A stretch of DNA of 64,000 bases from assembly GCA_001465025.1 (NCBI GenBank), contig LNDO01000083.1, forward strand, positions 1 to 64,000. Direction: 5' to 3'. The DNA is from Pseudomonas sp. Ga0074129. Lineage in GTDB: Bacteria > Pseudomonadota > Gammaproteobacteria > Pseudomonadales > Pseudomonadaceae. A program made the position numbers and the translations under genes. The notes under the pieces are model-generated. The model did no database searches. It had not been told where the DNA came from and saw only the letters and a program-made list of their open reading frames with translations. Positions 38,295 to 50,945 of this stretch are shown here, piece by piece. The number at the start of each line of letters is the position of its first letter. Positions within the stretch are counted from its first letter, which is position 1.

Positions 38295-39357
38295 GGGCCA
38301 CCTCCAGGCAGATATCGACAACGGTGCGGGTTGCATCAGGCTTGGCCAGACGACGAGCCGTCTGCGCCATACGGGTAAGTTGTTCGGGGTGCATCAAAAC
38401 CTCAGTCAACTGCGCGGCCAGTGCGGCGGCGTCAGTGGTACGTTGCGGCAACAGCACGGCAGCGCCGGCACTGGCCAGGTAATGGGCATTACGCGTTTGG
38501 TGATCGTCGATCGCGTGTGGTAGCGGTACGAGGAACGCCGGCAGCCCTGCGGCGGCCAACTCGCTGACAGTCAGCGCGCCGGCGCGGCAAATCACCAGAT
38601 CCGCCCAGGCATAGGCGCGCGCCATGTCTTTGATGAACGGCGCGACCTGCGCTTCGACGCCTACCGCGCGATAGCGTTCAGCGGTAATCGCATCATGTTG
38701 CTTGCCAGCCTGATGAAACACTTCAGGACGCAGTTCATTGGCCAGCAGCGCCAGTGCTTCTGGCAGTAATTTGTTCAACGGCTCAGCCCCCAGGCTGCCA
38801 CCGAGTACCAGCAAACGCGGCTGGCGATTGCGCAGCGCATCGCGCGGGGTTTCCAGGAACAGCTCTTCACGCACCGGGTTACCGGTGGTGCGGCGCTTGG
38901 CGCTGTTGCTGAAGGTATCCGGGAAGGCTTCGCAGACACGGCTGGCAAACGGCACCAGGCTGCGGTTAGCAGTCCCGGCGACGGCATTCTGCTCGTGGAT
39001 GATCAGCGGCGCGCCACTCAGTCGCGCGGCCAGCCCGCCTGGGCCTGTGACATAACCGCCCATGCCCAAGACGCACACTGGTTGCAGTTCGCGCATCACT
39101 TTGCGCGCCTGGAACAGCGCCTTAATCAACTGAAACGGCGCTTTGAGCAGCGACAATTTGTCCTTGCCGCGCAGGCCCGTGACGTCGATCAAGTGCAGCG
39201 GCAGCTCAGCGGCTGGCACCAGTTCGTTCTCAATGCCACGCGGCGTGCCCAGCCAATGCACGCTGTAACCACGCGCCTTGAACTCGCGGGCACAAGCCAG
39301 TGCCGGGAATACGTGGCCACCAGTACCGCCTGCCATGATCAAGACATTACCGCGCAT
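38287..39357 (-). CDS. murG: UDP-GlcNAc--lipid I GlcNAc transferase
   Basis: This 356-residue GT-B glycosyltransferase makes lipid II at the cytoplasmic membrane face. The N-terminal glycine-rich loop is [13 protein letters not shown], and the UDP-GlcNAc-binding region is [19 protein letters not shown]. The start at 39357 overlaps the ftsW stop by 11 bases. Alternative upstream ATGs lie inside ftsW and would add an unusual basic extension. Confidence 0.96.
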
Positions 39358-40573
39358 GACGCACCTCCTCACTGGCCGGGCCATCGAAGAAGTCGGCTTC
39401 ACTGAATTCGTAGTCTTCAAACCCTAAGTGGGTGCGGCGCTCCCATTCGATGCGCAGCAACAGCGCCAGGCTGATGCAGCACACCACCAGCGAGCTACCA
39501 CCGTAACTGAGGAACGGCAGGGTCAGGCCTTTGGTTGGCAGCAGGCCGATATTCACGCCGATGTTGATCAGAATCTGGCCGATCCACAAAAACGCCAGCC
39601 CGTAGGCCATGTAGGCCGAAAAGAACTGCTTGGCTTTCTCGGCCCATAGACCGATGTACAAAGCGCGCACACTGACAAACACGAACAGGCCGACCGTGAC
39701 CAACGCACCGATCATGCCCAGTTCTTCCGCCAGTACGGCAAAGACGAAGTCGGTGTGCGCTTCCGGCAGGTAGAACTGCTTCTGGATACTGTTACCCAGG
39801 CCAACGCCAAACCACTCACCACGGCCAAAGGCGATCAGCGCCTGGCTCAACTGATAACCCGCACCGTATTGATCCGCCCAAGGGTCAACGAAGTTGGTCA
39901 AACGCTCCAGGCGATAGGCCTGACTGGTCATCACCAGCACGCCAAGCCCCAGCACGCAGGCGGCCAACGGGATAAAGCGCAGCAAGTTAACGCCGCCGAG
40001 AAACAGCATGGCGATGGCCGCGCCGACCAGCACCACCGTCGCGCCGAAGTCTGGCTCGGCCAGTAGCAACGCTGCAATCGGGCCCAGCACCAGCATCGGC
40101 TTGATAAAGCCGGTGAGTTTTTCCCGCACTTCAGTCTGCCGACGAACCAGGTACGCACCGATAAACATCACGCTAAACAGCTTGGCCAACTCGGACGGTT
40201 GCAGGTTGAAAATGCCGAAACCGATCCAGCGCCGTGCGCCGTTTACTTCACGGCCAATCCCCGGCACCAGCACCAGCACCAGCAGCACCACAGCCACCAC
40301 CAGCAGCACGCCGCTGTAACGCTGCCACAGCGCCATGGGCACCAGCAGGGTAGCCAGCGCAGCACCCAAGCCGATGGCCAGATAAATCAGATGCCGAATC
40401 ATGTGATACAGCGGGTTGCCTGTTTGCGCCGCCGCTACTTCCGAAGATGCCGAGGCAATCATCACCAACCCCAGCCCCAGCAACGCCAGACAACCGGCGA
40501 GCAGGGGGAAGTCCAGGTCAATGCCACGACGGCTGAACAGTGGGGAAGGTGCGGCGAGCAGGCGGGCTAGCAT
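39347..40573 (-). CDS. ftsW: SEDS peptidoglycan polymerase FtsW
   Basis: This 408-residue polytopic membrane protein of the SEDS family polymerises septal peptidoglycan with FtsI. The conserved stretches are VNGARRWIGFGIFNLQPSEL and LNPWG-like GNSIQKQFYLPEAHTDFVFA, and the end includes LPFLSYGGSSLV. Its start overlaps the murD stop by one base (TGATG). Confidence 0.96.
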   Translation of the reverse strand: MLARLLAAPSPLFSRRGIDLDFPLLAGCLALLGLGLVMIASASSEVAAAQTGNPLYHMIRHLIYLAIGLGAALATLLVPMALWQRYSGVLLVVAVVLLVLVLVPGIGREVNGARRWIGFGIFNLQPSELAKLFSVMFIGAYLVRRQTEVREKLTGFIKPMLVLGPIAALLLAEPDFGATVVLVGAAIAMLFLGGVNLLRFIPLAACVLGLGVLVMTSQAYRLERLTNFVDPWADQYGAGYQLSQALIAFGRGEWFGVGLGNSIQKQFYLPEAHTDFVFAVLAEELGMIGALVTVGLFVFVSVRALYIGLWAEKAKQFFSAYMAYGLAFLWIGQILINIGVNIGLLPTKGLTLPFLSYGGSSLVVCCISLALLLRIEWERRTHLGFEDYEFSEADFFDGPASEEVRHAR

Positions 40574-41919
40574 CAGCGCAAACCCTCCACGGCCTGGGCA
40601 AACAGACGCCCACGCTCTTCAAAGTTTTTGAACATATCCAGGCTCGCGCAGGCGGGCGAGAGCAGCACAGCGTCGCCTGCCTCGGCCAACTCGGCAGCGC
40701 GCGCTACGGCTTCTTCCAGAGTTTTCACGCGAATCAGCGGCGCAGCATCGCCCAGTGCGTCAGCCAACAATTCGGCATCGCGGCCCAGCAGCACAACTGC
40801 GCGGCAAAAGCGCCCGACCGGTGCCTTCAACGCAGAGAAGTCAGCACCCTTGCCATCGCCACCGGCGATCAACACCAACTTGCCCGCAATATCCGCCCCC
40901 AGCCCCTCAATGGCGGCCAACGCAGCACCGACGTTGGTGGCCTTGGAGTCATCGTAATAGCTCACGGCCTGGCGCTCGCCGACCCACTGGCAACGGTGAG
41001 CCAAACCAGCAAACTGGCGCAGGGTGGCCAACATGGCCTCCATCGGCAGCCCCACCGCATGGCCCAGCGCCAAGGCGGCCAGCGCATTGGACTGATTGTG
41101 CGCGCCACGAATCTTCAACTCGCGCACGGGCAGCAAGGTGTCGAACTGGAAGGCCAGGTGTTTCTCACCGTTTTCTTCCAGCAAACCAAAGCGTTTGAAA
41201 TCAGGCTTGCCCAGACCGAAGTACCAGCAAGGCAGCTGATCCGCGACCAGAGGACGAGACAAGGCGTCATCACGGTTGACCACCACCTGACGCGCGCCAC
41301 GGAAGATACGGTGCTTGGCCAGGTGATAGGCCGGCAGATCGGCGTAGCGATCCATGTGGTCTTCGCTGAGATTCAAGCAGGTCGCCACCTCGGCATTCAG
41401 CTGATCGGTGGTCTCCAACTGAAAACTCGACAACTCCATGACGTACAACTCGACGTCATCGCTGAGCAAATCCAGCGCCGGAGTGCCCAGATTGCCGCCC
41501 ACAGCGACTTTCTTCCCAGCCGCGACGGCCATCTCACCAACTAGGGTGGTCACGGTGCTTTTTGCATTGGAGCCGGTGATGGCCACAATCGGTGCTTTGG
41601 CATAACGCGCAAACAAGTCGATATCACCAGACAGCTTCACACCCCGTGCGGCAGCGGCTTGCAAAGCGGGTGTGGCGATGGCCAGGCCTGGGCTAACCAG
41701 CAACTCACTGGCGCGGCACAGGTACTCGACATCCAGTTCGCCGCAACGCACTTCCACCTGCGGGAACTGCTCACGCAAGGTGGCGAGTTCCGGCGGGTTG
41801 GCACGGGTGTCGACCACGGCAAACGGCAAGCCCTGGCGTGCGAGGAAACGCACCAGGGACATGCCGCTCTTGCCGAGGCCGACAACGATGCGGAATTGGT
41901 CAGAAGCAATCAGGCTCAT
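40573..41919 (-). CDS. murD: UDP-N-acetylmuramoyl-L-alanine--D-glutamate ligase
   Basis: This 448-residue Mur ligase adds D-glutamate. Motifs are the N-terminal VVGLGKSGMSLVRFLARQG and the ATP loop ITGSNAKSTVTTL. The C-terminal domain carries LIAGGDGKGADFS. It begins seven bases downstream of mraY. Cytoplasmic. Length is typical for Pseudomonas. Confidence 0.97.
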   Translation of the reverse strand: MSLIASDQFRIVVGLGKSGMSLVRFLARQGLPFAVVDTRANPPELATLREQFPQVEVRCGELDVEYLCRASELLVSPGLAIATPALQAAAARGVKLSGDIDLFARYAKAPIVAITGSNAKSTVTTLVGEMAVAAGKKVAVGGNLGTPALDLLSDDVELYVMELSSFQLETTDQLNAEVATCLNLSEDHMDRYADLPAYHLAKHRIFRGARQVVVNRDDALSRPLVADQLPCWYFGLGKPDFKRFGLLEENGEKHLAFQFDTLLPVRELKIRGAHNQSNALAALALGHAVGLPMEAMLATLRQFAGLAHRCQWVGERQAVSYYDDSKATNVGAALAAIEGLGADIAGKLVLIAGGDGKGADFSALKAPVGRFCRAVVLLGRDAELLADALGDAAPLIRVKTLEEAVARAAELAEAGDAVLLSPACASLDMFKNFEERGRLFAQAVEGLR

Positions 41920-41926
41920 GCTGTCC

Positions 41927-43009
41927 TCAACGCAACTTCAGGGTGGCAAGGCCGATCAACACCAAAATCACGGTGATGATCCAGAAACGCACGATCACGC
42001 GCGGCTCAGGCCAGCCTTTCAATTCAAAATGGTGATGGATGGGGGCCATACGGAACACACGTTTGCCGGTCAGCTTGAAGCTGGCGACCTGAATGATCAC
42101 CGACAGGGTTTCCAGAACAAAAATGCCGCCCATGATGAACAAGACGATTTCCTGCCGCACGATCACAGCAATGGTGCCCAGCGCCGCACCGAGGGCCAAC
42201 GCGCCCACATCGCCCATAAACACTTGCGCCGGGTAGGTGTTGAACCAGAGAAAACCCAGCCCCGCGCCAACCATGGCCGCGCAGAACACAATCAGCTCAC
42301 CTGCGCCCGGTACATAAGGGATAAACAGGTACTCAGCGAAATTCACGTTACCGGACAGGTAGCAGAAAATGCCCAGTGCGCCGCCAACCATGACGGTGGG
42401 CAAAATGGCCAGACCATCCAGGCCGTCGGTCAGGTTGACCGCGTTGCTGGAGCCGACGATGACGAAATAGGTCAGCACGATAAAGCCCAGGCCCAACTCC
42501 AGGCCGAAGTCTTTGACCATTGGCAGAATCAGGGTGGTTTCTACCGGGCTTTGCGCGGTGGTATAGAGGAAGATCGCCGCACCCAGACCAAACACTGACT
42601 GCCAGAAATACTTCCAGCGGCTTGGCAAGCCACGGGAGTTCTTCTCGATCACTTTGCGGTAGTCATCCACCCAGCCAATGGCCCCAAACAGCAGGGTTAC
42701 AGCCAGCACGGTCCACACGTAGCGGTTGGACAGATCAGCCCAGAGCAAAGTGCTGACAGCTATAGCCGTGAGAATCAGCGCACCGCCCATGGTCGGCGTG
42801 CCTTTCTTCGACAGATGCGACTGCGGGCCGTCGTTGCGCACAGACTGGCCAATCTGACGGATTTGCAGGGTGCGGATCATCCACGGGCCAAGCCACAGCG
42901 AAAGCGCCAGCGCGGTCAATACGCCGAGAATGCCGCGCAGGGTCAGGTACTGAAAGACCGCGAAGCCCTTGTGGAACTGTTGCAGGTACTCCGCCAGCAG
43001 CAGCAGCAT
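41927..43009 (-). CDS. mraY: Phospho-N-acetylmuramoyl-pentapeptide transferase
   Basis: This 360-residue ten-span membrane enzyme transfers phospho-MurNAc-pentapeptide to undecaprenyl phosphate, forming lipid I. Active-site motifs are WVDDYRKV, the [13 protein letters not shown] stretch and [11 protein letters not shown]. The start at 43009 (MLLLLAEYL) overlaps the murF stop by one base (TAATG) and matches the family. An upstream ATG at 43036 adds nine residues inside murF. Confidence 0.97.
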   Translation of the reverse strand: MLLLLAEYLQQFHKGFAVFQYLTLRGILGVLTALALSLWLGPWMIRTLQIRQIGQSVRNDGPQSHLSKKGTPTMGGALILTAIAVSTLLWADLSNRYVWTVLAVTLLFGAIGWVDDYRKVIEKNSRGLPSRWKYFWQSVFGLGAAIFLYTTAQSPVETTLILPMVKDFGLELGLGFIVLTYFVIVGSSNAVNLTDGLDGLAILPTVMVGGALGIFCYLSGNVNFAEYLFIPYVPGAGELIVFCAAMVGAGLGFLWFNTYPAQVFMGDVGALALGAALGTIAVIVRQEIVLFIMGGIFVLETLSVIIQVASFKLTGKRVFRMAPIHHHFELKGWPEPRVIVRFWIITVILVLIGLATLKLR

Positions 43010-44379
43010 TAGTGAATCTCCCCGGATGTGCCACACAGCGCCGCCACGACTTTTTCCATCGCCGCGCTGCGTGAACCTTTAATAAGAACAGTGGTGTCGC
43101 CCTGCTCGCCTTGCAGCGCTGCAATCAGGCTGGCCTGATCACTGAAGTGACGACCGGCAGCACCGAATTCAGCCACGGCATGGGCCATCAACGGGCCAAC
43201 GGCATACAGTGCGTCAACCTTGCCGATGGCATGCTGACCCACTTGGCGATGGCCTTGCTCCGCCCATTCGCCAAGCTCGCCAATATCGCCCAGCACCAGC
43301 ACGCGGCGCCCGGCAAGACCGGCGAGGATATCGATGGCCGCGCACACGGACGTCGGGTTGGCGTTGTAGCTGTCGTCGATCACGCGCAGGCCATTGTTGG
43401 CCAATTGGCTTACCGTGCGACCTTTAACCGGTTGCAGCGCTTCCAGTCCGACCTTGATGGCGCTGACCGCAACCCCCACTGCCAGCGCAGCGGCGGCAGC
43501 AGCCAAGGCATTGGCGACGTTGTGCTCACCCAGCAGATTGAGTTGGATGCGTGCTTCACCCGCAGCGCAATGCAGGGTGAATGCAGAGCAGCCGCGAACG
43601 TCGCGCGCCAAGTCAGAGGCATACACATCAGCGGCAGAGTTCTGCAGGGCAAACGAACGCACCTGACGCCCGGCCGCACGTTGCTGCCAAATGGCAAAGG
43701 CGCGGTCATCGAGGTTAAGCACGATCACACCGTCATCGTTGAGCCCTTCGATGATTTCGCCCTTGGCTTGAACGATTTTCTCTGGGCCGCCGAACTCGCC
43801 CACGTGGGCCGTGCCGGCGTTATTCAACACAGCCACATGCGGACGGGTCAGGTTAACGGTGTAGGCGATTTCGCCGACGTGGTTAGCGCCCAATTCGATC
43901 ACCGCAGCCACGTGCTCGGGTGCCAGTTCCAGCAAGGTCAGGGGTGCGCCGAGGTCGTTATTCAGGTTGCCACGCGTGGCCAGCACCGGACCTTGCAGGC
44001 CTTCGCGCAGAACGCTGGCGAGCATTTCCTTGACCGTGGTTTTACCGCTGGAACCGGTAATGGCCACCACAGGCGCGAGGAATGCCTGACGATTGAGCGA
44101 GCCCAACTGGCCGAGGGCCAAACGGGTATCTGCGACCAGCAGTTGCGGCAATGGCGCACCAACGACTTCACGCTCAACCAGGGCAGCCACCGCGCCTTTG
44201 GCGGCGACTTCTGCCAAGTAGTCATGGCCATCAAAGCGTGGGCCAGCCAAGGCAACAAACAATTGGCCCGGCACAACCGCGCGGCTGTCTGTGCTGACCG
44301 CAGCAAAAGCCACATCTGCACCAATCACCTGTGCGTTCAGGGTGCTTGCAACTTCGCTCAAATACATCGGCTTAAGCAT
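43009..44379 (-). CDS. murF: UDP-MurNAc-tripeptide--D-alanyl-D-alanine ligase
   Basis: This 456-residue Mur ligase adds the D-Ala-D-Ala dipeptide made by Ddl. The ATP loop is [14 protein letters not shown], and the [13 protein letters not shown] and [10 protein letters not shown] motifs are characteristic of MurF. Its ATG overlaps the murE stop by eight bases. Cytoplasmic. Confidence 0.97.
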   Translation of the reverse strand: MLKPMYLSEVASTLNAQVIGADVAFAAVSTDSRAVVPGQLFVALAGPRFDGHDYLAEVAAKGAVAALVEREVVGAPLPQLLVADTRLALGQLGSLNRQAFLAPVVAITGSSGKTTVKEMLASVLREGLQGPVLATRGNLNNDLGAPLTLLELAPEHVAAVIELGANHVGEIAYTVNLTRPHVAVLNNAGTAHVGEFGGPEKIVQAKGEIIEGLNDDGVIVLNLDDRAFAIWQQRAAGRQVRSFALQNSAADVYASDLARDVRGCSAFTLHCAAGEARIQLNLLGEHNVANALAAAAAALAVGVAVSAIKVGLEALQPVKGRTVSQLANNGLRVIDDSYNANPTSVCAAIDILAGLAGRRVLVLGDIGELGEWAEQGHRQVGQHAIGKVDALYAVGPLMAHAVAEFGAAGRHFSDQASLIAALQGEQGDTTVLIKGSRSAAMEKVVAALCGTSGEIH

Positions 44380-45834
44380 GCGTCACCTCCCAAGCGGCCA
44401 AGGCCTTGGCTGCCTCGACCAAATCGGAGAACGGCTGACGCACGCCGTTGATTTCCTGATAGTCCTCATGGCCCTTGCCAGCCAAGACCACTACGTCATC
44501 GGCACTGGCACTGGCGATCAACTGGGCAATGGCTGGACCACGACCGTGGACGAACTGCACGGCTTCAGGCGCGCTAAAACCAGCGCGGATGTCGCTGAAA
44601 ATCTGTGCGGGCGTTTCGCTGCGCGGGTTGTCATCGGTGACCAGCACCGCGTCCGCCAGGCGCTCAACCACGGCGGCCATCAGCGGACGCTTGCCGCTGT
44701 CGCGATCACCACCACAACCGAACAGGCACAGCAGCCGACCTTTAACGTGTGGGCGCAGGGCTTCGAGGACTTTTTCCAGGGCATCCGGGGTGTGCGCGTA
44801 ATCCACCACCACCAACGGTTTATCCATGCCGCCCAAGCGTTGCATACGACCAATCGGCCCCTGCAACTGCGGCAACACCTTGAGGATTTCATCCAGCGGG
44901 TAATCCAGGCCCAACAGCGCGCCCACAACAGCCAGCAGGTTGCTCAAGTTGAAGCGACCGAGCAATGAACTGCGCAGCATGCCCTCACCGCGCGGCGTAA
45001 CCAGCGTGGCGCGCACGCCCTGCTCGTCGAACTGCGCATCACGGCAGTACAGGTAGGCATCGGCATCGTTCAGGCTGTAGCTGATCAGGCGCGACTCATG
45101 CTCAACATCTGCCAACTCACGGCCAAAAGTGTCATCCAGGTTGAGCACACGGCAGCGCAGACCCGACCAAGCAAACAGTGCAGCTTTGGCCTGGGCATAA
45201 GCCTGCATGGAACCGTGGTAATCCAGATGATCACGCGACAAATTGGTTAGCACCGCGACATCGAAAGCCAGCGCAGCAACACGCCCTTGATGCAGACCAT
45301 GGGAAGACACCTCCATGGCCACGGCGCGGGCACCGGCATTTTTCATATCCGCCAGAGTGGTCTGCACACCGATCGGATCCGGCGTGGTGTGAAGGCCCTG
45401 CTCCAGCGAACCATAAAAACCATTGCCCAAGGTGCCAACAATGCCGCAGCGCTCGCCGAGCAGATCCAAGGCCTGCGCCAGCAATTGGCTAACACTGGTT
45501 TTGCCGTTGGTGCCGGTAATACCAATCAGGTGCATGCCACGGCTTGGCTCACCATAAAAGCGCCCGGCTATGGCTGACAGTTGCTGCGACAACCCCTTAA
45601 GGGCAATCAGCTCAGCACTTTGCGCCGTCATGGGCGACGCGCCTTCAGTTTCATAGGCGACAGCGGCCGCGCCACGAGCAATGGCATCGCTAATGTGCAC
45701 GCGACCGTCTTGCTGAGTACCCGGAACGGCCAGAAACAGATCGCCCGGACGTACCTTGCGGCTGTCCAGGGTCAATTCACGAATCAGGGTTGAACTGGCC
45801 GCTTGCGGTAATAATTGGTTAAGGGGCATAGGCA

Positions 45835-45835
<1 letters not shown>
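44372..45835 (-). CDS. murE: UDP-MurNAc-tripeptide synthetase (meso-diaminopimelate-adding)
   Basis: This 487-residue Mur ligase has the ATP loop GITGTNGKTSVSQLL and the motif TDDNPRSE. The DNPR box indicates meso-diaminopimelate rather than lysine as substrate, as expected for a Gram-negative. Two ATGs are close (45835 and 45829); the first overlaps the ftsI stop by one base. Cytoplasmic. Confidence 0.97.
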
Positions 45836-47860
<2,025 letters not shown>

Positions 47861-47864
<4 letters not shown>

Positions 47865-48808
47865 CGCAGCTTCTCCGCGATGCGCATTACGGCGCTGCGT
47901 GAACGCGGGTTGGCTGTCAGTTCGGCCTCAGACGGGAAGACAGGCTTGCCGATCAGCTTCAAACGAGGCTCAAAGGCCTTCGGAATAATCGGCAGGTCGC
48001 GGGGCAACGTATCCATTTCGCCCTTGGCATGCTTGCGCATAAAGAGCTTCACGATGCGATCTTCCAGCGAGTGGAAACTGATCACCACCAGACGACCGCC
48101 CACTTCAAGATTATCCAGCGCCGCATCAAGGCCACGCTCAAGATCGCCCAGCTCGTTATTGACGTATATACGCAGGCCTTGGAAGGCGCGGGTAGCCGGA
48201 TTTTTGCCTTTTTCCCAGGCGGGGTTAGCCACCGTCAGCACCTGCGCCAAATCAGCCGTGCGGGTAAAGGGCTGTTCCGCACGGCGCAGCACCACGGCGC
48301 GGGCCATGCGCTTGGCGAAACGTTCCTCGCCGTATTCCTTAAACACCCGGGCAATTTCTTCCTCAGGAGCATTGGCAATAAATGTGGCCGCACTGACGCC
48401 GGCATCCGGGTTCATGCGCATGTCCAGCGGGCCATCATTCATAAAGCTGAAGCCGCGCTCGGCATCATCCAACTGCGGCGAAGACACACCCAGGTCGAGA
48501 AGAATGCCGCTGACTTTACCTTGCAGTTCACGCTGGGCCAGCTCCTCGCCCAACTCGGCAAAGCTGCGCTGCACAACGACAAAGCGGCCGTCTTCGGCCG
48601 CCAGCGTTTGCCCTGTGGCGATGGCCAATGGATCTTTATCAAAGCCCAACAAGCGACCGTCTGAGCCGAGCTTTTCTAGAAGCAGACGACTGTGACCACC
48701 GCGCCCGAATGTGCCATCGAGGTAGCAACCATTCGCACGCACAGCCAGCCCTTCGACAGCCTCGTCGAGCAGCACGGTGATATGGCGAAAATGGCTAGTC
48801 ATGGTCAC
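47861..48808 (-). CDS. rsmH: 16S rRNA (cytosine(1402)-N4)-methyltransferase
   Basis: This 315-residue SAM-dependent methyltransferase (formerly MraW) modifies C1402 in the decoding centre. Motifs are the SAM loop [19 protein letters not shown] and the C-terminal [15 protein letters not shown]. RsmI, which makes the partner 2'-O-methylation at the same nucleotide, is encoded nearby at 49950. The start overlaps mraZ by four bases. Confidence 0.96.
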
Positions 48809-49260
48809 AGGATCAGGTCACGTAGTTCGTCGGACAAAGCGCCGGGCTGCTTGATCGCTGCCAGATCGGCATCGGCCACAGCATTCCAGGCATCTTCATC
48901 CCACAGTTGAAATTTATTGAGCTGCCCCACCAACATCGCGCGCTTGTCGAGCTTGGCGTACTCACGCAGGCGTGGCGGCACCAGAAAACGACCACTGGCG
49001 TCCAACTCAAGGTCAACAGCATTACCAATCAGCAAACGCTGCAGGCGGCGGTTTTCTTCACGGAAGGAGGCGAGTTCGCGGAGCTTGGCTTCGATCAGCT
49101 CCCACTCGGCGAGCGGGTAAACACAGAGGCAGGGGTCAATCGCATCGATCGTGACAATAAGCTGGCCGGCACAACGCGAAACGAGCTCATCCCGATACCG
49201 ACTTGGCATCGCGAGCCGCCCTTTGGCGTCGAGACTGATGGCGTTAGCTCCGCGAAACAC
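48805..49260 (-). CDS. mraZ: Transcriptional regulator MraZ
   Basis: The 151-residue protein has two AbrB-like SpoVT domains (N-terminus [20 protein letters not shown], second copy near 80-120 with [19 protein letters not shown]). MraZ forms a ring-shaped oligomer that binds repeats in its own promoter and represses the dcw operon. It is the first gene of the cluster, and four spaced TGGN-type boxes lie 34-68 bases upstream of its start. Confidence 0.96.
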   Translation of the reverse strand: MFRGANAISLDAKGRLAMPSRYRDELVSRCAGQLIVTIDAIDPCLCVYPLAEWELIEAKLRELASFREENRRLQRLLIGNAVDLELDASGRFLVPPRLREYAKLDKRAMLVGQLNKFQLWDEDAWNAVADADLAAIKQPGALSDELRDLIL

Positions 49261-49294
49261 GATCGCGACTCCCCTTTTTTATTAGCTTTCCATG

Positions 49295-49328
49295 CCCAAG
49301 AAACCCACTTTCTGCCACTTCTTACCAC
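49295..49328 (-). promoter_or_regulatory. MraZ operator: four TGGN boxes at ~10-base spacing
   Basis: On the minus strand the boxes read GTGGT (49328-49324), GTGGC (49318-49314), GTGGG (49308-49304) and TTGGG (49299-49295), one helical turn apart. They lie just downstream of the -10 element and match the repeated TGGGN boxes bound by MraZ in other bacteria. Confidence 0.75.
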
Positions 49329-49336
49329 TCGCGCAC

Positions 49337-49366
49337 ACTATAGGAATGCACACGCCCCACCGTCAA
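49337..49366 (-). promoter_or_regulatory. Sigma-70 promoter of the mra/dcw operon
   Basis: On the minus strand TTGACG (49366-49361) and TATAGT (49342-49337) are 18 bases apart, a near-consensus pair. The start falls near 49330, at the edge of the MraZ box array. The rest of the 49261-49559 spacer is A/T-rich leader and rnpB downstream sequence with no gene. Confidence 0.75.
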
Positions 49367-49559
49367 GGCACGCTTGGCGGGAAAAATCCTTACAGGACGG
49401 CGATTTAGCTAACTTTCAGGGGGGTAAAACGGAGAGAAAACAGGAGGGTAAAAACGCAAAAACCAGCACACACAGAAGGCTGAACTTCAAAGTTAAAGTA
49501 GTTTGTTAAGAGTAAGATTTTTTCGGTCTTAGAAAGGAGGCAAAACAGTGAAGCGAAGA

Positions 49560-49910
49560 GGTGGAGAGTCGATCTGTAAGCCGGGTTCTGTCGAGGACAG
49601 TCATTCCTCTACGACGTACATCACTGCACGCCTTTAGCAACCTACCCGGTTCCAGCGCGGGCCACGCCAATGGAACCCTATTTGGTCTTGCTCCGAGTGG
49701 GGTTTGCCTAGCCACGGACTGTTACCAGCCGTGCGGTGCGCTCTTACCGCACCTTTTCACCCTTACCGGCACCGAAGCGCTTAGGCGGTTATTTTCTGTG
49801 GCACTTTCCGTAGGCTCACGCCTCCCAGGCATTACCTGGCACTCCGCCCTATGGAGCCCGGACTTTCCTCCCCCTTCTTGCGAAGGCAGCGACTGTCCGA
49901 TCGACTCTCC
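49560..49910 (-). ncRNA. rnpB: RNase P RNA, type A
   Basis: Read on the minus strand, the 5' end AGAGTCGATCGGACAGTCGC and the 3' end GGCTTACAGATCGACTCTCC pair to form the P1 helix. Conserved core segments are present (GAGGAAAGTCCGGGCTCC near the start, ACAGTCCGTGGCTAGG in the middle). It is the catalytic RNA that trims tRNA 5' leaders. The exact ends are approximate to a few bases. It lies between rsmI and mraZ, as in other pseudomonads. Confidence 0.95.
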
Positions 49911-49949
49911 GCCGGCAAGGTTAACGACCTGCGCCCTTTAGAACAAGGT

Positions 49950-50822
49950 TTAAACGTCTTTTTGCCGTTCCAACGCAACCTGATAGAGCAAGTTCTTGCG
50001 CACCCCGGTGATTTCTGCAGCCAATGCCGACGCACGCTTGAGCGGCATTTCTGCCAAAAGCAGATCCAGCACACGCATAGCCTCAGAACTGACTGCCTCT
50101 TCACCTTCCGGTGCCTGCCAGCCCGCTACAAGCACTACGCACTCACCACGCTGTTGATTGCTATCCGCCGCCACCCAGGCAGCCAACTCAGCCAAGGGCA
50201 TGCCCTTGAGCGTCTCGAAGGTTTTGGTCAGTTCACGCGCCAGCAATGCCGGGCGCTCATCACCGAACACGGCCTGCATGTCCTGTAGGCACTCGAGAAT
50301 ACGATGCGGGGCTTCATAAAAGATCAGGGTGCGCGGCTCTTCCTTAACATGTTCAAGGCGTGCGCGCCGACCCGCTGCTTTGGCGGGTAGAAATCCTTCA
50401 AAGATGAATCGATCAGACGGCAAACCTGCCGCCGAAAGTGCCGCGATCAAGGCGCACGCGCCGGGCACCGGCACCACCGCGACACCTGCCGCACGGGCCT
50501 GGCGCACCAGGTGATAGCCAGGATCGGAAATGAGCGGCGTACCGGCATCGGAGATCAGTGCCACATCGTCACCCGCCAGCAAGCGCGCCAGAAAGCGCCC
50601 ACCCTGGTCGCGCTCATTATGCTCATGGCAGGCGGCCAAAGGCGTGGGGATACCGAAATGCTGCATCAAGCGCGCCGAATGACGAGTATCTTCAGCAGCG
50701 ATCAGGGAAACGCTGCGTAGAACATTCAGCGCACGCGCACTGATGTCGTCCAGGTTACCAATCGGTGTAGCCACCACATAAAGACTGCCCAAAGGCGCGT
50801 TTGCAGCGGCAGAAGTGGTCAC
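49950..50822 (-). CDS. rsmI: 16S rRNA (cytidine(1402)-2'-O)-methyltransferase
   Basis: This 290-residue enzyme of the tetrapyrrole-methylase-like SPOUT-independent family has motifs [35 protein letters not shown] and FYEAPHRI. It methylates C1402, the nucleotide also modified by RsmH. I choose GTG 50822, because GAGGG lies eight bases upstream of it while the ATG at 50855 has no ribosome site and would place that site inside the gene. It is divergent from lpoA. Confidence 0.94.
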   Translation of the reverse strand: MTTSAAANAPLGSLYVVATPIGNLDDISARALNVLRSVSLIAAEDTRHSARLMQHFGIPTPLAACHEHNERDQGGRFLARLLAGDDVALISDAGTPLISDPGYHLVRQARAAGVAVVPVPGACALIAALSAAGLPSDRFIFEGFLPAKAAGRRARLEHVKEEPRTLIFYEAPHRILECLQDMQAVFGDERPALLARELTKTFETLKGMPLAELAAWVAADSNQQRGECVVLVAGWQAPEGEEAVSSEAMRVLDLLLAEMPLKRASALAAEITGVRKNLLYQVALERQKDV

Positions 50823-50903
50823 AGCACAAGCCCTCAAAATCAGTAAAGCGCGCATTGTAGCCCGTTTCAGCCCGCTAACATCGCGCCACCGCCCGCGCTT
50901 GGG

Positions 50904-50909
50904 TACAAT
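50904..50909 (+). promoter_or_regulatory. Possible -10 element for lpoA
   Basis: TACAAT, preceded by TGGG, lies 37 bases before the lpoA ATG in the 123-base divergent region. No matching -35 box is evident, so this is a weak call. Confidence 0.35.
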
Positions 50910-50945
50910 TCGAACTCATTTTGATCAAGTATCAGGAACGCTTAC

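Noticed and set aside
50823-50855. ATG start for rsmI at 50855
   Set aside because: The ribosome site GAGGG lies downstream of this ATG and eight bases before the GTG at 50822, which also gives the family-typical length.
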